Positions 1 to 6,464 of a DNA stretch of 10,831 bases are shown piece after piece. The notes under the pieces are model-generated. The model saw nothing but the letters and a program-made list of their open reading frames with translations, made no database searches and was not told where the DNA came from. A program made the translations under genes and the position numbers. The stretch is from assembly GCA_018268545.1 (NCBI GenBank), contig JAFDWI010000386.1:1-10831 (forward strand), in the 5' to 3' direction. How positions within the stretch are numbered: the first letter of the stretch is position 1; each line of letters starts with the position of its first letter. Origin of the DNA: Actinomycetota bacterium (lineage in GTDB: Bacteria; Actinomycetota; Acidimicrobiia; Acidimicrobiales; Iamiaceae).

Positions 1-215
1 ACTTCTCGAACCTCTCGGTGACGATCAACCACTCGGTGCTCCGCTACGGCTCGTTCCTCAACGCGATCATCGGTTTCGTGATCGTCGCGTTCGCGATGTT
101 CATCGTCGTCAAGGGCTACAACGCGATGCGCAAGCCCGCCGAGGACGAAGCGCCTTCCGACGAGGTGCAGTTGCTCACCGAGATCCGCGACGCCCTGCGG
201 TCACGCCAGAGCTGA
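1..215 (+). CDS. mscL: Large-conductance mechanosensitive channel MscL, C-terminal part (gene enters from the left edge)
   Basis: Only the last 70 or so codons are present; the reading frame is open from the left edge, so the GTG at 18 is an internal codon, not the start. The visible part holds the second transmembrane helix (from RYGSFLNAIIGF through FIVVKGYNAM) followed by a charged linker and the terminal cytoplasmic helix, whose LLTEIRDALRSRQ closely resembles the LLTEIRDLLKEQ end of E. coli MscL. MscL is a homopentameric inner-membrane channel that opens under high membrane tension to release solutes after osmotic downshock. It converges with dprE1 and the two share a hairpin terminator. 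The family match is secure; nothing can be said about its promoter or N-terminus. Confidence 0.93.
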   Translation, partial: FSNLSVTINHSVLRYGSFLNAIIGFVIVAFAMFIVVKGYNAMRKPAEDEAPSDEVQLLTEIRDALRSRQS

Positions 216-217
216 CC

Positions 218-251
218 CTGATCCGGCGCGGCGTCGCGCGAGCCGGATCAG
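218..251. terminator. Convergent hairpin terminator between mscL and dprE1
   Basis: A perfect 10-base inverted repeat (CTGATCCGGC at 218-227, GCCGGATCAG at 242-251) surrounds a 14-base GC-rich loop. It starts two bases after the mscL stop, and its right arm includes the dprE1 stop codon. There is no clear T-tract on either side, so it resembles the U-poor hairpins found at gene ends in high-GC actinobacteria. Its position suggests it serves both converging transcripts. Confidence 0.7.
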
Positions 252-1600
252 ACCATCTCGAGGCGCCGAGCCAGGTCGTTGCGGAGGACGTGTTCGGGAT
301 CGACCCGGTCGCGTACCGCCCGGAACTCGTCGAGGCGTGGGTAGCCCGCGGCGAACGTCTCGGGCCGCATCCGCGAATCCTTCGCGAGGTAGTGACGGCC
401 GCCAGCTTCGATCACCCAGCGGTCGAGGCGATCCAGGACCGGCCCGGCGCGTGTCACGTCCGCGGCGAGATCCACCGACAACGTCCACCCTTCGCGAGGG
501 AACGACAAGAATCCCGGATTTGCGGGGCCGAACCGTTTGAGCACGTTCACGACCGACGCGACCTGTGTGGCGGCGAGTTCCGAGATCACCCGGTGCATCG
601 TCTCCTCTGCACCGAAGGGCACGATGATCTGCCACTGCAGCAGTCCGGCCGGGCCGTAACCGCGGTTCCAGTTGCCGAGCATGTCGAGCGGGTGGAAATA
701 CGCGGGAATCGTGAGGTTGCGCCGATGATGGCGTTTGGGCGCCTTGCGGAACCACGCCTCGTTGAAAGCCCGCACCGTCAGGGGGTTCAACAGTCCCCGT
801 GGTGCAGTGATCGGAACCTTGAGCAGCTCGCGGGCGTCGTAGGCGAGCGGATCATGACGCGCGTCGCCGTCGAGCTCGTCGACCTCGGCGAAACGGCCGC
901 GGTCCAGCACCGATCGGCCGAGTTTCGATCCCGTCGACGACAGATCGATCCAGGCAACCGAATACTCGTAGTCGGCGTCGCCGGTGGTCATGAGGTCCAT
1001 GACCGACTGGGCATCGGGCGTCTTGTCGGTGTCGGCCAGGATCGTCGACGTCGAGATCCGGTGCATCCGGAACGTCGCGTCGACGATGATCCCGGTGAGC
1101 CCGATGCCGCCGATCGTCGCCCAGAACAGATCCGGGTCCGAGTCGGGTGCGACCGTGACGATCCCGTTCGCCGGCGTCACGAGCGTCATCGCCGTGACGT
1201 GGCGACCCCATGATCCGGCGCTGTGGTGGTTCTTGCCGTGGATGTCGTTCGCGATCGCACCGCCCACGGTGACGTGGCGCGTGCCCGGGGTGACCGGGAC
1301 GAACCAACCTTCGGGAATGAGCCATCGCATCAGATCGCCGAGTGACGTGCCGGCGAGCGCCGTGACCACGCCGGATTCCGGATCGAAAGCGGTGATTCCC
1401 TGCATCGCTGTCATGTCCAACACCGTGCCGCCTGCGTTCTGTGCCGGGTCACCGTAGCTGCGACCCAACCCGCGGGCGATGACCCCACGCGACGACGCGC
1501 CGGCCAACGCCTCGGCGACCTGTTCGACACTGGTGGGTTGGGTGAGTCGGCCGGTCGAAACCGGGGTGCGACCCCAACCGGTGATCGTGGGGCCGGTCAT
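248..1600 (-). CDS. dprE1: Decaprenylphosphoryl-beta-D-ribose 2'-oxidase DprE1 (FAD-dependent), natural Cys387-to-Ser form
   Basis: This 450-residue protein (M. tuberculosis DprE1 is 461) oxidises decaprenylphosphoryl-ribose to the 2'-keto intermediate, which DprE2 then reduces to the arabinose form. The N-terminal FAD-binding (PCMH) domain shows RGLGRSYGD at 43-51 and GGAIANDIHGKNHH at 113-126, with His121 matching mycobacterial His132. The C-terminal substrate domain has YFHPLD at 301-306, AKDSR at 406-410 with Lys407 matching catalytic Lys418, and the typical ending DLARRLEMV. The residue matching Cys387, the covalent target of benzothiazinones, is Ser375 (TCG, plus-strand bases 476-478). 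The start chosen is the ATG at 1598-1600, which overlaps the upstream UbiA stop as ATGA; the frame is open further upstream but has no homology there. Translational coupling to the UbiA gene is likely. Confidence 0.93.
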   Translation of the reverse strand: MTGPTITGWGRTPVSTGRLTQPTSVEQVAEALAGASSRGVIARGLGRSYGDPAQNAGGTVLDMTAMQGITAFDPESGVVTALAGTSLGDLMRWLIPEGWFVPVTPGTRHVTVGGAIANDIHGKNHHSAGSWGRHVTAMTLVTPANGIVTVAPDSDPDLFWATIGGIGLTGIIVDATFRMHRISTSTILADTDKTPDAQSVMDLMTTGDADYEYSVAWIDLSSTGSKLGRSVLDRGRFAEVDELDGDARHDPLAYDARELLKVPITAPRGLLNPLTVRAFNEAWFRKAPKRHHRRNLTIPAYFHPLDMLGNWNRGYGPAGLLQWQIIVPFGAEETMHRVISELAATQVASVVNVLKRFGPANPGFLSFPREGWTLSVDLAADVTRAGPVLDRLDRWVIEAGGRHYLAKDSRMRPETFAAGYPRLDEFRAVRDRVDPEHVLRNDLARRLEMV

Positions 1601-2544
1601 GTCGTGTGCAAGCCGATCGCGAAGAGGAGCGCCCACGCCGCTCCGAGTCCCAACAGGACCTTGTCGGACAACACGACCTCCTCGGGGGCGCCGCCGAGAC
1701 CGCGATCCACCAGATACGCGTATCGGAGGATCGCGATCGCGAACGGCACGATCGACAACTGGAACCACGGCACGCTCTGGGCGTGCGCCGCTCGGGCGAA
1801 ATCGGCCTTCTCGAACGACCACAGGCAGTAGGCGACCAGCACCACCCCGGTCGACACCGAGCGAAGGTACTCGAGGTACGACACCGAATAGTCGGCGAGC
1901 GTCGCCCGGGTCGCGCCGCCCGTGCCGACCTCGCGGCCCTCGGCGTGTCGCTTACCGGCAACCATGAACAACGACCCGAACGTCGTCACGATGAAGAACC
2001 AGTTCGAGATGTCGACACCGGTGGCCGTCGCACCCGCGAGCGTCCGGAGCACGAAACCGGCGGCGACGGCGACCACGTCGAAGATCACCACATGCTTCAG
2101 CCACACCGTGTAGGTCGTGGTGAGCAGCACATAACACACGACCGTGACGGCCAACTGCCAGTGCGCCGCGAACGAGACCGCGACCCCGCCCGCGATGAGC
2201 GCGCCGCCGACGATGCGGGCGAGCGTGACCGGGATCTCACCGGCGGCGATCGGACGATACCGCTTCTTCGGATGCAACCGGTCGGCTTCGACGTCGCCCG
2301 CGTCGTTGAGGTAGTAGGTGCCCGACGCTGCCATGCAGAACGCGACGAACGCGATCGCGGAGCCGACCAACGCACTGCGCTGACCGAGCACGCCCGCGGC
2401 ACCCGGGGCGGCAAAGACCAGTACGTTCTTCGCCCACTGTTTGGGTCGGGCTTCGACGACCAGCGCGAGCGGGAGCGGCCGCCGTTTGTGCGCGGAAGCG
2501 TCGTTCGGGGACGGCGCCGACCCCGGGGTGGCGTCGTCGGTCAC
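1597..2544 (-). CDS. ubiA: Decaprenyl-phosphate phosphoribosyltransferase (5-phosphoribosyl-decaprenyl-phosphate synthase, UbiA family)
   Basis: This integral membrane prenyltransferase moves phosphoribose from PRPP onto decaprenyl phosphate, the first committed step of DPA synthesis (orthologue of M. tuberculosis Rv3806c, 302 residues). With the GTG at 2542-2544 it has 315 residues. It shows ARPKQWAKNVLV near 32-43, the Asp-rich site NDAGDVEAD at 80-88 followed by KKRYRPIAAG, the SLFMVAGKRHAE segment, and a C-terminal loop YLVDRGLGGAPEEVVLSDKVL like the family's second motif, all among hydrophobic helices. The frame is open back to 2766, but codons upstream of about 2553 lose the strong third-position GC, so the longer form is unlikely. 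GTG at 2551-2553 is an alternative. A TACTGT box lies 7 bases before the chosen start. It ends in an ATGA overlap with dprE1. Confidence 0.9.
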   Translation of the reverse strand: MTDDATPGSAPSPNDASAHKRRPLPLALVVEARPKQWAKNVLVFAAPGAAGVLGQRSALVGSAIAFVAFCMAASGTYYLNDAGDVEADRLHPKKRYRPIAAGEIPVTLARIVGGALIAGGVAVSFAAHWQLAVTVVCYVLLTTTYTVWLKHVVIFDVVAVAAGFVLRTLAGATATGVDISNWFFIVTTFGSLFMVAGKRHAEGREVGTGGATRATLADYSVSYLEYLRSVSTGVVLVAYCLWSFEKADFARAAHAQSVPWFQLSIVPFAIAILRYAYLVDRGLGGAPEEVVLSDKVLLGLGAAWALLFAIGLHTT

Positions 2545-2551
2545 GGGGGTC

Positions 2552-2557
2552 ACAGTA
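2552..2557 (-). promoter_or_regulatory. Candidate -10 box for a leaderless ubiA transcript
   Basis: On the minus strand TACTGT is followed by 7 bases and then GTG (2542-2544). No Shine-Dalgarno precedes this GTG. The pattern matches other starts in this window. No good -35 is visible, and the gene could also be read from the dprE2 transcript, so this is only suggestive. Confidence 0.35.
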
Positions 2558-2626
2558 GCTGCCGAAGTGGCATGATCCGACGACCCGGTTCGTGAGGAAT
2601 CCCGGTCCACGCCCACGTTCGTCGGG

Positions 2627-3397
2627 TCAGGCGTCGGCCGACACGCGCCGCCACAGCGGCGTGGGCAGGTGCCGCATCCCGGAGAACACGAATCGGAGCG
2701 GTCCTGGGACCCACACGATCCGGCGACGGTGGGCGAGCCCGTCGATGATCGCATCCGCGACGACATCGGGCGTCGTCGACATGGGTGCGGGGTCCATGCC
2801 GGCGGTCATCTTGGAATGGACGAACCCCGGCCGCACGATCAGCACATCCACGCCGGAACCGACGAGCGAGTCGCCGAGCCCTTGCGCGAACGCATCGAGG
2901 CCGGCTTTGGAGGACCCGTAGACGAAGTTCGATCGGCGGGCACGTTCCCCCGCGACCGACGACAGTACGACGAGGCTCCCGTGTCCCTGGGCCCGTAGAC
3001 CACGCGCCGCTGCGAGTCCGGCCGACACCGCCCCGGCATAGTTGGTGCTCGCAGCCTGTGCCGCGGCAACCGGGTCGGATTCGAAGGTTTCCTGGTCGCC
3101 GAGCACCCCGAACGCGAGGATCACGACATCGATGTCACGACCCTCGCCGAAGAGCCCGTCGATCATGGCGACGTGCGCCTCGGGATCGAGGGCGTCGAAA
3201 GCAACGGCGGACACATCGGTCGCGCCGACCCGCTCGATCTCGGCGATCGCATCGGCCATCTCGTCGGGCCGACGCACGCCGAGGATCACCCGGGACGTGT
3301 GGCCGTCACGGACCATCTTGGCGACGGTGACACGGGCGATTTCGGAGGTGCCTCCGAGCACGAGGACCGACTGCACCGCACCGAACGCATCTCGCAT
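2627..3397 (-). CDS. dprE2: Decaprenylphosphoryl-2-keto-ribose reductase DprE2 (SDR family)
   Basis: This 256-residue short-chain dehydrogenase (M. tuberculosis DprE2, Rv3791, is 254) reduces the 2'-keto product of DprE1 to decaprenylphosphoryl-arabinose. Features are the nucleotide-binding GGTSEIA at 15-21, FDALD at 68-72, AFGVLGD at 95-101, catalytic Ser at 146-147 in LSSVAGERARRSNFVYGSSKAG, with Tyr160 and Lys164, and VRPGFVHSKM. The LGGTSEIA, AFGxLGD and AGERxRRxNFVYGS stretches are specific to DprE2 rather than generic SDRs. The ATG at 3395-3397 has a Shine-Dalgarno AGAGGA at 3401-3406 close upstream, which decides against the longer open frame. It is the first gene of the DPA cluster, with the UbiA gene and dprE1 following on the same strand. 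Confidence 0.92.
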   Translation of the reverse strand: MRDAFGAVQSVLVLGGTSEIARVTVAKMVRDGHTSRVILGVRRPDEMADAIAEIERVGATDVSAVAFDALDPEAHVAMIDGLFGEGRDIDVVILAFGVLGDQETFESDPVAAAQAASTNYAGAVSAGLAAARGLRAQGHGSLVVLSSVAGERARRSNFVYGSSKAGLDAFAQGLGDSLVGSGVDVLIVRPGFVHSKMTAGMDPAPMSTTPDVVADAIIDGLAHRRRIVWVPGPLRFVFSGMRHLPTPLWRRVSADA

Positions 3398-3515
3398 GTT
3401 TCCTCTTCTCTCGAACCGGGGTCCACTCGGGGCTCTGCCAGTCTCGCAGGTGATGACCCGTTCGCCCCACCCCGACCAGCAACGACGCGAGCACCCGGCG
3501 ATAACATGACGCGAC
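3398..3515. other. Divergent intergenic region between dprE2 and the small membrane ORF
   Basis: These 118 bases must hold the promoter of the DPA cluster (leftward) and probably that of the small ORF (rightward). I can see the dprE2 Shine-Dalgarno at its left end and a TAACAT box at its right end, but no convincing -35/-10 pair for dprE2 and no riboswitch-like structure. Confidence 0.5.
3502..3507 (+). promoter_or_regulatory. Candidate -10 box for a leaderless small-ORF transcript
   Basis: TAACAT fits the TANNNT form and is followed by 8 bases and then GTG at 3516, placing the expected transcript start at or next to the start codon. No Shine-Dalgarno lies before that GTG. No recognisable -35 is present at 17-18 bases. 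Confidence 0.35.
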
Positions 3516-3608
3516 GTGAGCACTCGTCGACTGATCATCGCGGCGATCTGTTGTGGCGTCGCGATCCTCGGTGCCTCGGCGTTGCAGCTGTTCTGGATCG
3601 CGAAGTAG
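3516..3608 (+). CDS. Putative 30-residue single-pass membrane peptide
   Basis: A GTG-started frame of 30 codons ending in TAG. The peptide opens with a basic MSTRR, has one continuous hydrophobic stretch from about residue 6 to 28 (including two adjacent cysteines at 12-13), and ends in IAK, so positive charges flank a single transmembrane helix. That is the layout of a small bacterial membrane protein with its N-terminus likely inside. I do not recognise it and give it no function. It lies 69 bases before lpd on the same strand and could be cotranscribed with it. Support comes from the clean TM pattern, high third-position GC and the TAACAT box 8 bases upstream; against it is the short length, which chance frames can reach. 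It could also be a leader peptide. Confidence 0.45.
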   Translation: MSTRRLIIAAICCGVAILGASALQLFWIAK

Positions 3609-3677
3609 GAGGGCTGATCCGGTGGGTCCGATCCGGCGCCGGGTGGCCTGTTCTCGCGTCTGCGTCCATTCACCGGG

Positions 3678-5108
3678 GTGGACATCGGAATCGAAGAGGT
3701 GGTCCAACTGACTGATCCATTCGACGTCGTCGTCATCGGAGCAGGGCCCGGCGGTTATGCCGCCGCGTTGTACGGAGCGGCCGCCGGTCTGAACATCGCG
3801 TTGGTCGAGAAGGCAACCGTCGGAGGCACGTGCCTGAACCGGGGATGCATCCCGGCGAAGGAACTGCTCGAAGCGGCGGCCGTGCACCGGGCGGTCGCCT
3901 CCGCGGCCGAGTTCGGCATCGTGACGTCCGCTCCGTCCGTCGACGCCGCACGGCTGTTCGCTCGCAAGACCGAAGTCGTCGACAAGCTGGTCGGCGGGGT
4001 GTCCGGGCTGCTCAAGAATCGCAAGGTCACCGTGCTCGAGGGGACCGCCCGGTTGGGTCCCGACCATGTGGTCGCCGTGACCGGCGGTGACGGCTCGACC
4101 ACCGACGTGGTGGGAACGAACGTGATCCTCGCTGCCGGGTCGGTCCCACGGACGATCCCGGGGTTCGAGATCGACGGCGGCGTCGTGTTGACCTCCGACG
4201 ACGTGTTCGAACTCGACCATCTGCCCGACCGGGTCGTGATCATCGGTGGCGGCGTGATCGGGTGTGAGTTCGCCTCGATGCTTTGTGATCTCGGCGCGGA
4301 CGTCACCCTGCTCGAGGCGTTGCCCGGACTGCTGTTGGCGGCCGATCCCGACGTGGTCCGCCCCCTTCAGCGATCGCTCGCAAAACGTGGCGTGAAGATC
4401 TCGACCGGAGTCCGGGTGAACGGCCACACGCCGGGGACGACGGGCACGACGGTGCACGTCGAAGGTGGCGACGACATCGAGACCGACATGGTGATCGTCG
4501 CGACCGGTCGACGCCCCATGAGCGACGATCTCGTCGACGCGTCGACCGGGGTCGTCGTCGACGGACACGGATTCGTCGAGGTCGACGACCACTGCCGCAC
4601 GGCGGCGGATGGCGTGTACGCCGTGGGCGACGTGATCGCGACGCCGGGCCTCGCCCACATCGGGTTCGCCGAGGCGATGCTCGTCGTCAAGCAGATCCTC
4701 GGTGAGCGAGCCGTGCCCATCGACTATTCGGGCGTACCGTGGTGCGTGTACACCCAGCCCGAGGTTGCGTGGGCGGGCCTGACCGAACAGGCGGCGAAGG
4801 ACGCCGGCTACGACGTCGTCGTCTCCAAACACCCCTGGGGTGGTACGTCGCGAGCATTGATCATCGGTGAAACCGAAGGCACGGTGAAGGTCGTCGCCCA
4901 GAAGCGACCCGACGGGTCCCCGGGCCGCATCCTCGGCGTGCACCTGTCGGGACCGTGGGTCACCGAGCAACTCGGCGCCGGGTACTTCTCGGTCAACTGG
5001 GAAGCGACCGTCGACGACGTCGCGTCGCTCATCCAACCCCATCCGACACTGTCGGAGAACTTCGGCGAGACGGTGCTGGCGCTCACCGGGCGCGGCCTGC
5101 ACACCTGA
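3678..5108 (+). CDS. lpdA: Dihydrolipoyl dehydrogenase (E3 of 2-oxoacid dehydrogenase complexes)
   Basis: This FAD disulfide oxidoreductase reoxidises dihydrolipoyl groups on E2 and passes electrons to NAD+. Numbered from the GTG at 3678 (476 residues), it has the FAD motif GAGPGG at 21-26, the redox disulfide GGTCLNRGC with Cys52 and Cys57, the NAD motif GGGVIG at 190-195, the second FAD motif AVGDVIATPGLAHIGFAEA, and the C-terminal His455-Glu460 pair in HPTLSE that completes the partner subunit's active site. The true start is uncertain. GTG codons at 3678 and 3699 lack a good Shine-Dalgarno, whereas a CTG at 3708 has GAGGTG six bases upstream and would give the family-typical start MTDPFDVVVIGAG. 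It is followed 36 bases on by the E2 gene, its expected partner. Arg55 in the CLNRGC loop, where Val is common, is a minor variation. Confidence 0.93.
   Translation: MDIGIEEVVQLTDPFDVVVIGAGPGGYAAALYGAAAGLNIALVEKATVGGTCLNRGCIPAKELLEAAAVHRAVASAAEFGIVTSAPSVDAARLFARKTEVVDKLVGGVSGLLKNRKVTVLEGTARLGPDHVVAVTGGDGSTTDVVGTNVILAAGSVPRTIPGFEIDGGVVLTSDDVFELDHLPDRVVIIGGGVIGCEFASMLCDLGADVTLLEALPGLLLAADPDVVRPLQRSLAKRGVKISTGVRVNGHTPGTTGTTVHVEGGDDIETDMVIVATGRRPMSDDLVDASTGVVVDGHGFVEVDDHCRTAADGVYAVGDVIATPGLAHIGFAEAMLVVKQILGERAVPIDYSGVPWCVYTQPEVAWAGLTEQAAKDAGYDVVVSKHPWGGTSRALIIGETEGTVKVVAQKRPDGSPGRILGVHLSGPWVTEQLGAGYFSVNWEATVDDVASLIQPHPTLSENFGETVLALTGRGLHT
3696..3701 (+). promoter_or_regulatory. Shine-Dalgarno pointing to a CTG start for lpd
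   Basis: GAGGTG pairs well with the 16S rRNA tail and sits 6 bases before the CTG at 3708-3710, which is in frame with lpd. Neither of the GTG candidates further upstream (3678, 3699) has a comparable site. It therefore supports a start at 3708, giving 466 residues. Confidence 0.5.
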
Positions 5109-5144
5109 ATCGTCCAGCGGCACACAAAGGAGCGAGCCCCCATC

Positions 5145-6464
5145 ATGGCCGATGTCATCCTTCCCCAACTCGGTGAGACCGTCACCGAAGGCACGATCAC
5201 GCAGTGGTTCAAGGCCGTTGGTGACGCTGTCGAGATCGACGAGCCGCTGTTCGAGATCTCGACCGACAAGGTCGACTCCGAGGTGCCCTCTCCCGCCGCG
5301 GGTGTGTTGACCGAGATCCGGGTCCCCGAGGGCGAGACCGTCGAGGTCGGGACGATCCTCGCGATCATCGGCGACGCTGCCGCGGCGCCGGCACCCGTCG
5401 CCGCTGCACCCGACCCCGAACCGGTACCTGCCCCCGACCCCGCCCCTGCGCCGACCGCTGCTCCGCCACCGCCACCGCCGCCCGTGGAACCACCCGCGAC
5501 GACCGTACCGCCATCGGCAGCGACCGACCCGTCGGTCCTGCTTTCGCCGGTCGTCCGTGGCCTGGTGAACGAACACGGGATCGACCCGGCCACGATCACG
5601 GGTACCGGTCCCGGTGGACGGATCACCCGCGGCGACGTCGAAGCGGTGATCGCACGGGATCGACACGACGCTCCCGCCTCGGCTCCCTCCGCGTCGGCGC
5701 CCGTCGCTCCGCGACCGGCACCCGAGCGGCCCCCGGTCACACCCGGGGCCCGCGACCGTGTCGAAGCGTTCAACAAGATGCGACGGCTCACCGGGGAGCA
5801 CATGGTGTACTCCAAGGCCGTCTCGCCGCACGTGCTGATGACCGCCGAGGTCGACTACGAGGCCGTCGAGGTGGTGCGCAAACGCCACGCGGCTGCATTC
5901 AGGGACGAGGAAGGCTTCTCGCTCAGCTACCTGCCCTTCATCGTGATCGCCCTGGTCGACGCGATCCGCGAACACCCACGAGCCAACGCGTCGGTCGGAG
6001 ACGGGGCGCTGATCATCCACGAGGACGTCAACCTCGGGGTTGCCGTCGACCTGCACCACGAGGGGCTGATCGTGCCGGTCATCCACGGGGCGGACGGCCT
6101 GCGTCTGCGCGCCATCGCCCGGGAGGTTCGAGCACTCGCCGAGCGGGCACGCAACGGGAACCTGAGCGTCGACGACATCACCGGGGGGACGTTCACCGTG
6201 TCGAACCCGGGTCCGTTCGGGACGCACTTCACCGGGGCGATCATCTCCCAGCCGGAAGTCGCGATCCTCTCGACCGAAGGAGTGTCCCGCAAGCCCGTCG
6301 TCGTGACCGCAGCCGACGGCACCGAGGCGATCGGGATCCACTCGGTCGGCCTGCTCGCACTCAGCTTCGACCATCGTGCCTTCGACGGCGCGTACGCGGC
6401 ATCGTTCCTCGCGGCGATCAGACGCAACATCGAGACCCGTGACTGGGAGGTCGAACTCTCGTGA
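5145..6464 (+). CDS. sucB: Dihydrolipoamide acyltransferase, E2 of a 2-oxoacid dehydrogenase complex (succinyl- or acetyl-transferring)
   Basis: E2 forms the core of a 2-oxoacid dehydrogenase complex and transfers the acyl group from its lipoyl arm to CoA. In order there is one lipoyl domain (1-78, lipoylated Lys42 in STDKVDSEVPSPAAG), a long Ala/Pro linker (79-128), the peripheral subunit-binding domain (about 132-170, SPVVRGLVNEHGID and GTGPGGRITRGDV), a second Pro/Ala linker, and the catalytic domain (about 205-439) with His410 and Asp414 in FDHRAFDG. The DKVDSEVPSPAAG form is usual for the actinobacterial proteins annotated as SucB/DlaT. Length is 439 residues with a single lipoyl domain; some actinobacterial homologues have two or more. 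The ATG at 5145 has AAAGGAG about 12 bases upstream. It follows lpd and overlaps lipBA as GTGA. Which oxoacid it serves cannot be settled, since no E1 is present. Confidence 0.9.
   Translation: MADVILPQLGETVTEGTITQWFKAVGDAVEIDEPLFEISTDKVDSEVPSPAAGVLTEIRVPEGETVEVGTILAIIGDAAAAPAPVAAAPDPEPVPAPDPAPAPTAAPPPPPPPVEPPATTVPPSAATDPSVLLSPVVRGLVNEHGIDPATITGTGPGGRITRGDVEAVIARDRHDAPASAPSASAPVAPRPAPERPPVTPGARDRVEAFNKMRRLTGEHMVYSKAVSPHVLMTAEVDYEAVEVVRKRHAAAFRDEEGFSLSYLPFIVIALVDAIREHPRANASVGDGALIIHEDVNLGVAVDLHHEGLIVPVIHGADGLRLRAIAREVRALAERARNGNLSVDDITGGTFTVSNPGPFGTHFTGAIISQPEVAILSTEGVSRKPVVVTAADGTEAIGIHSVGLLALSFDHRAFDGAYAASFLAAIRRNIETRDWEVELS

Noticed and set aside
290..2595. Long plus-strand frames opposite dprE1 and the UbiA gene.
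   Set aside because: Arg/Asp/Val-rich shadows of clearly coding minus-strand genes; no domain or ribosome-binding site.
3633..3642. CCGGCGCCGG palindrome before lpd as a terminator or operator.
   Set aside because: A 10-base self-complementary GC run with no loop or T-tract is common by chance in DNA of this composition.
3306..6374. A 1022-codon open frame on the minus strand across lpd and the E2 gene.
   Set aside because: It is antisense to two genes with full sets of catalytic motifs. Its product is Asp/Arg/Gly/Val-rich with no domain. Very high GC leaves few stops in this antisense frame.
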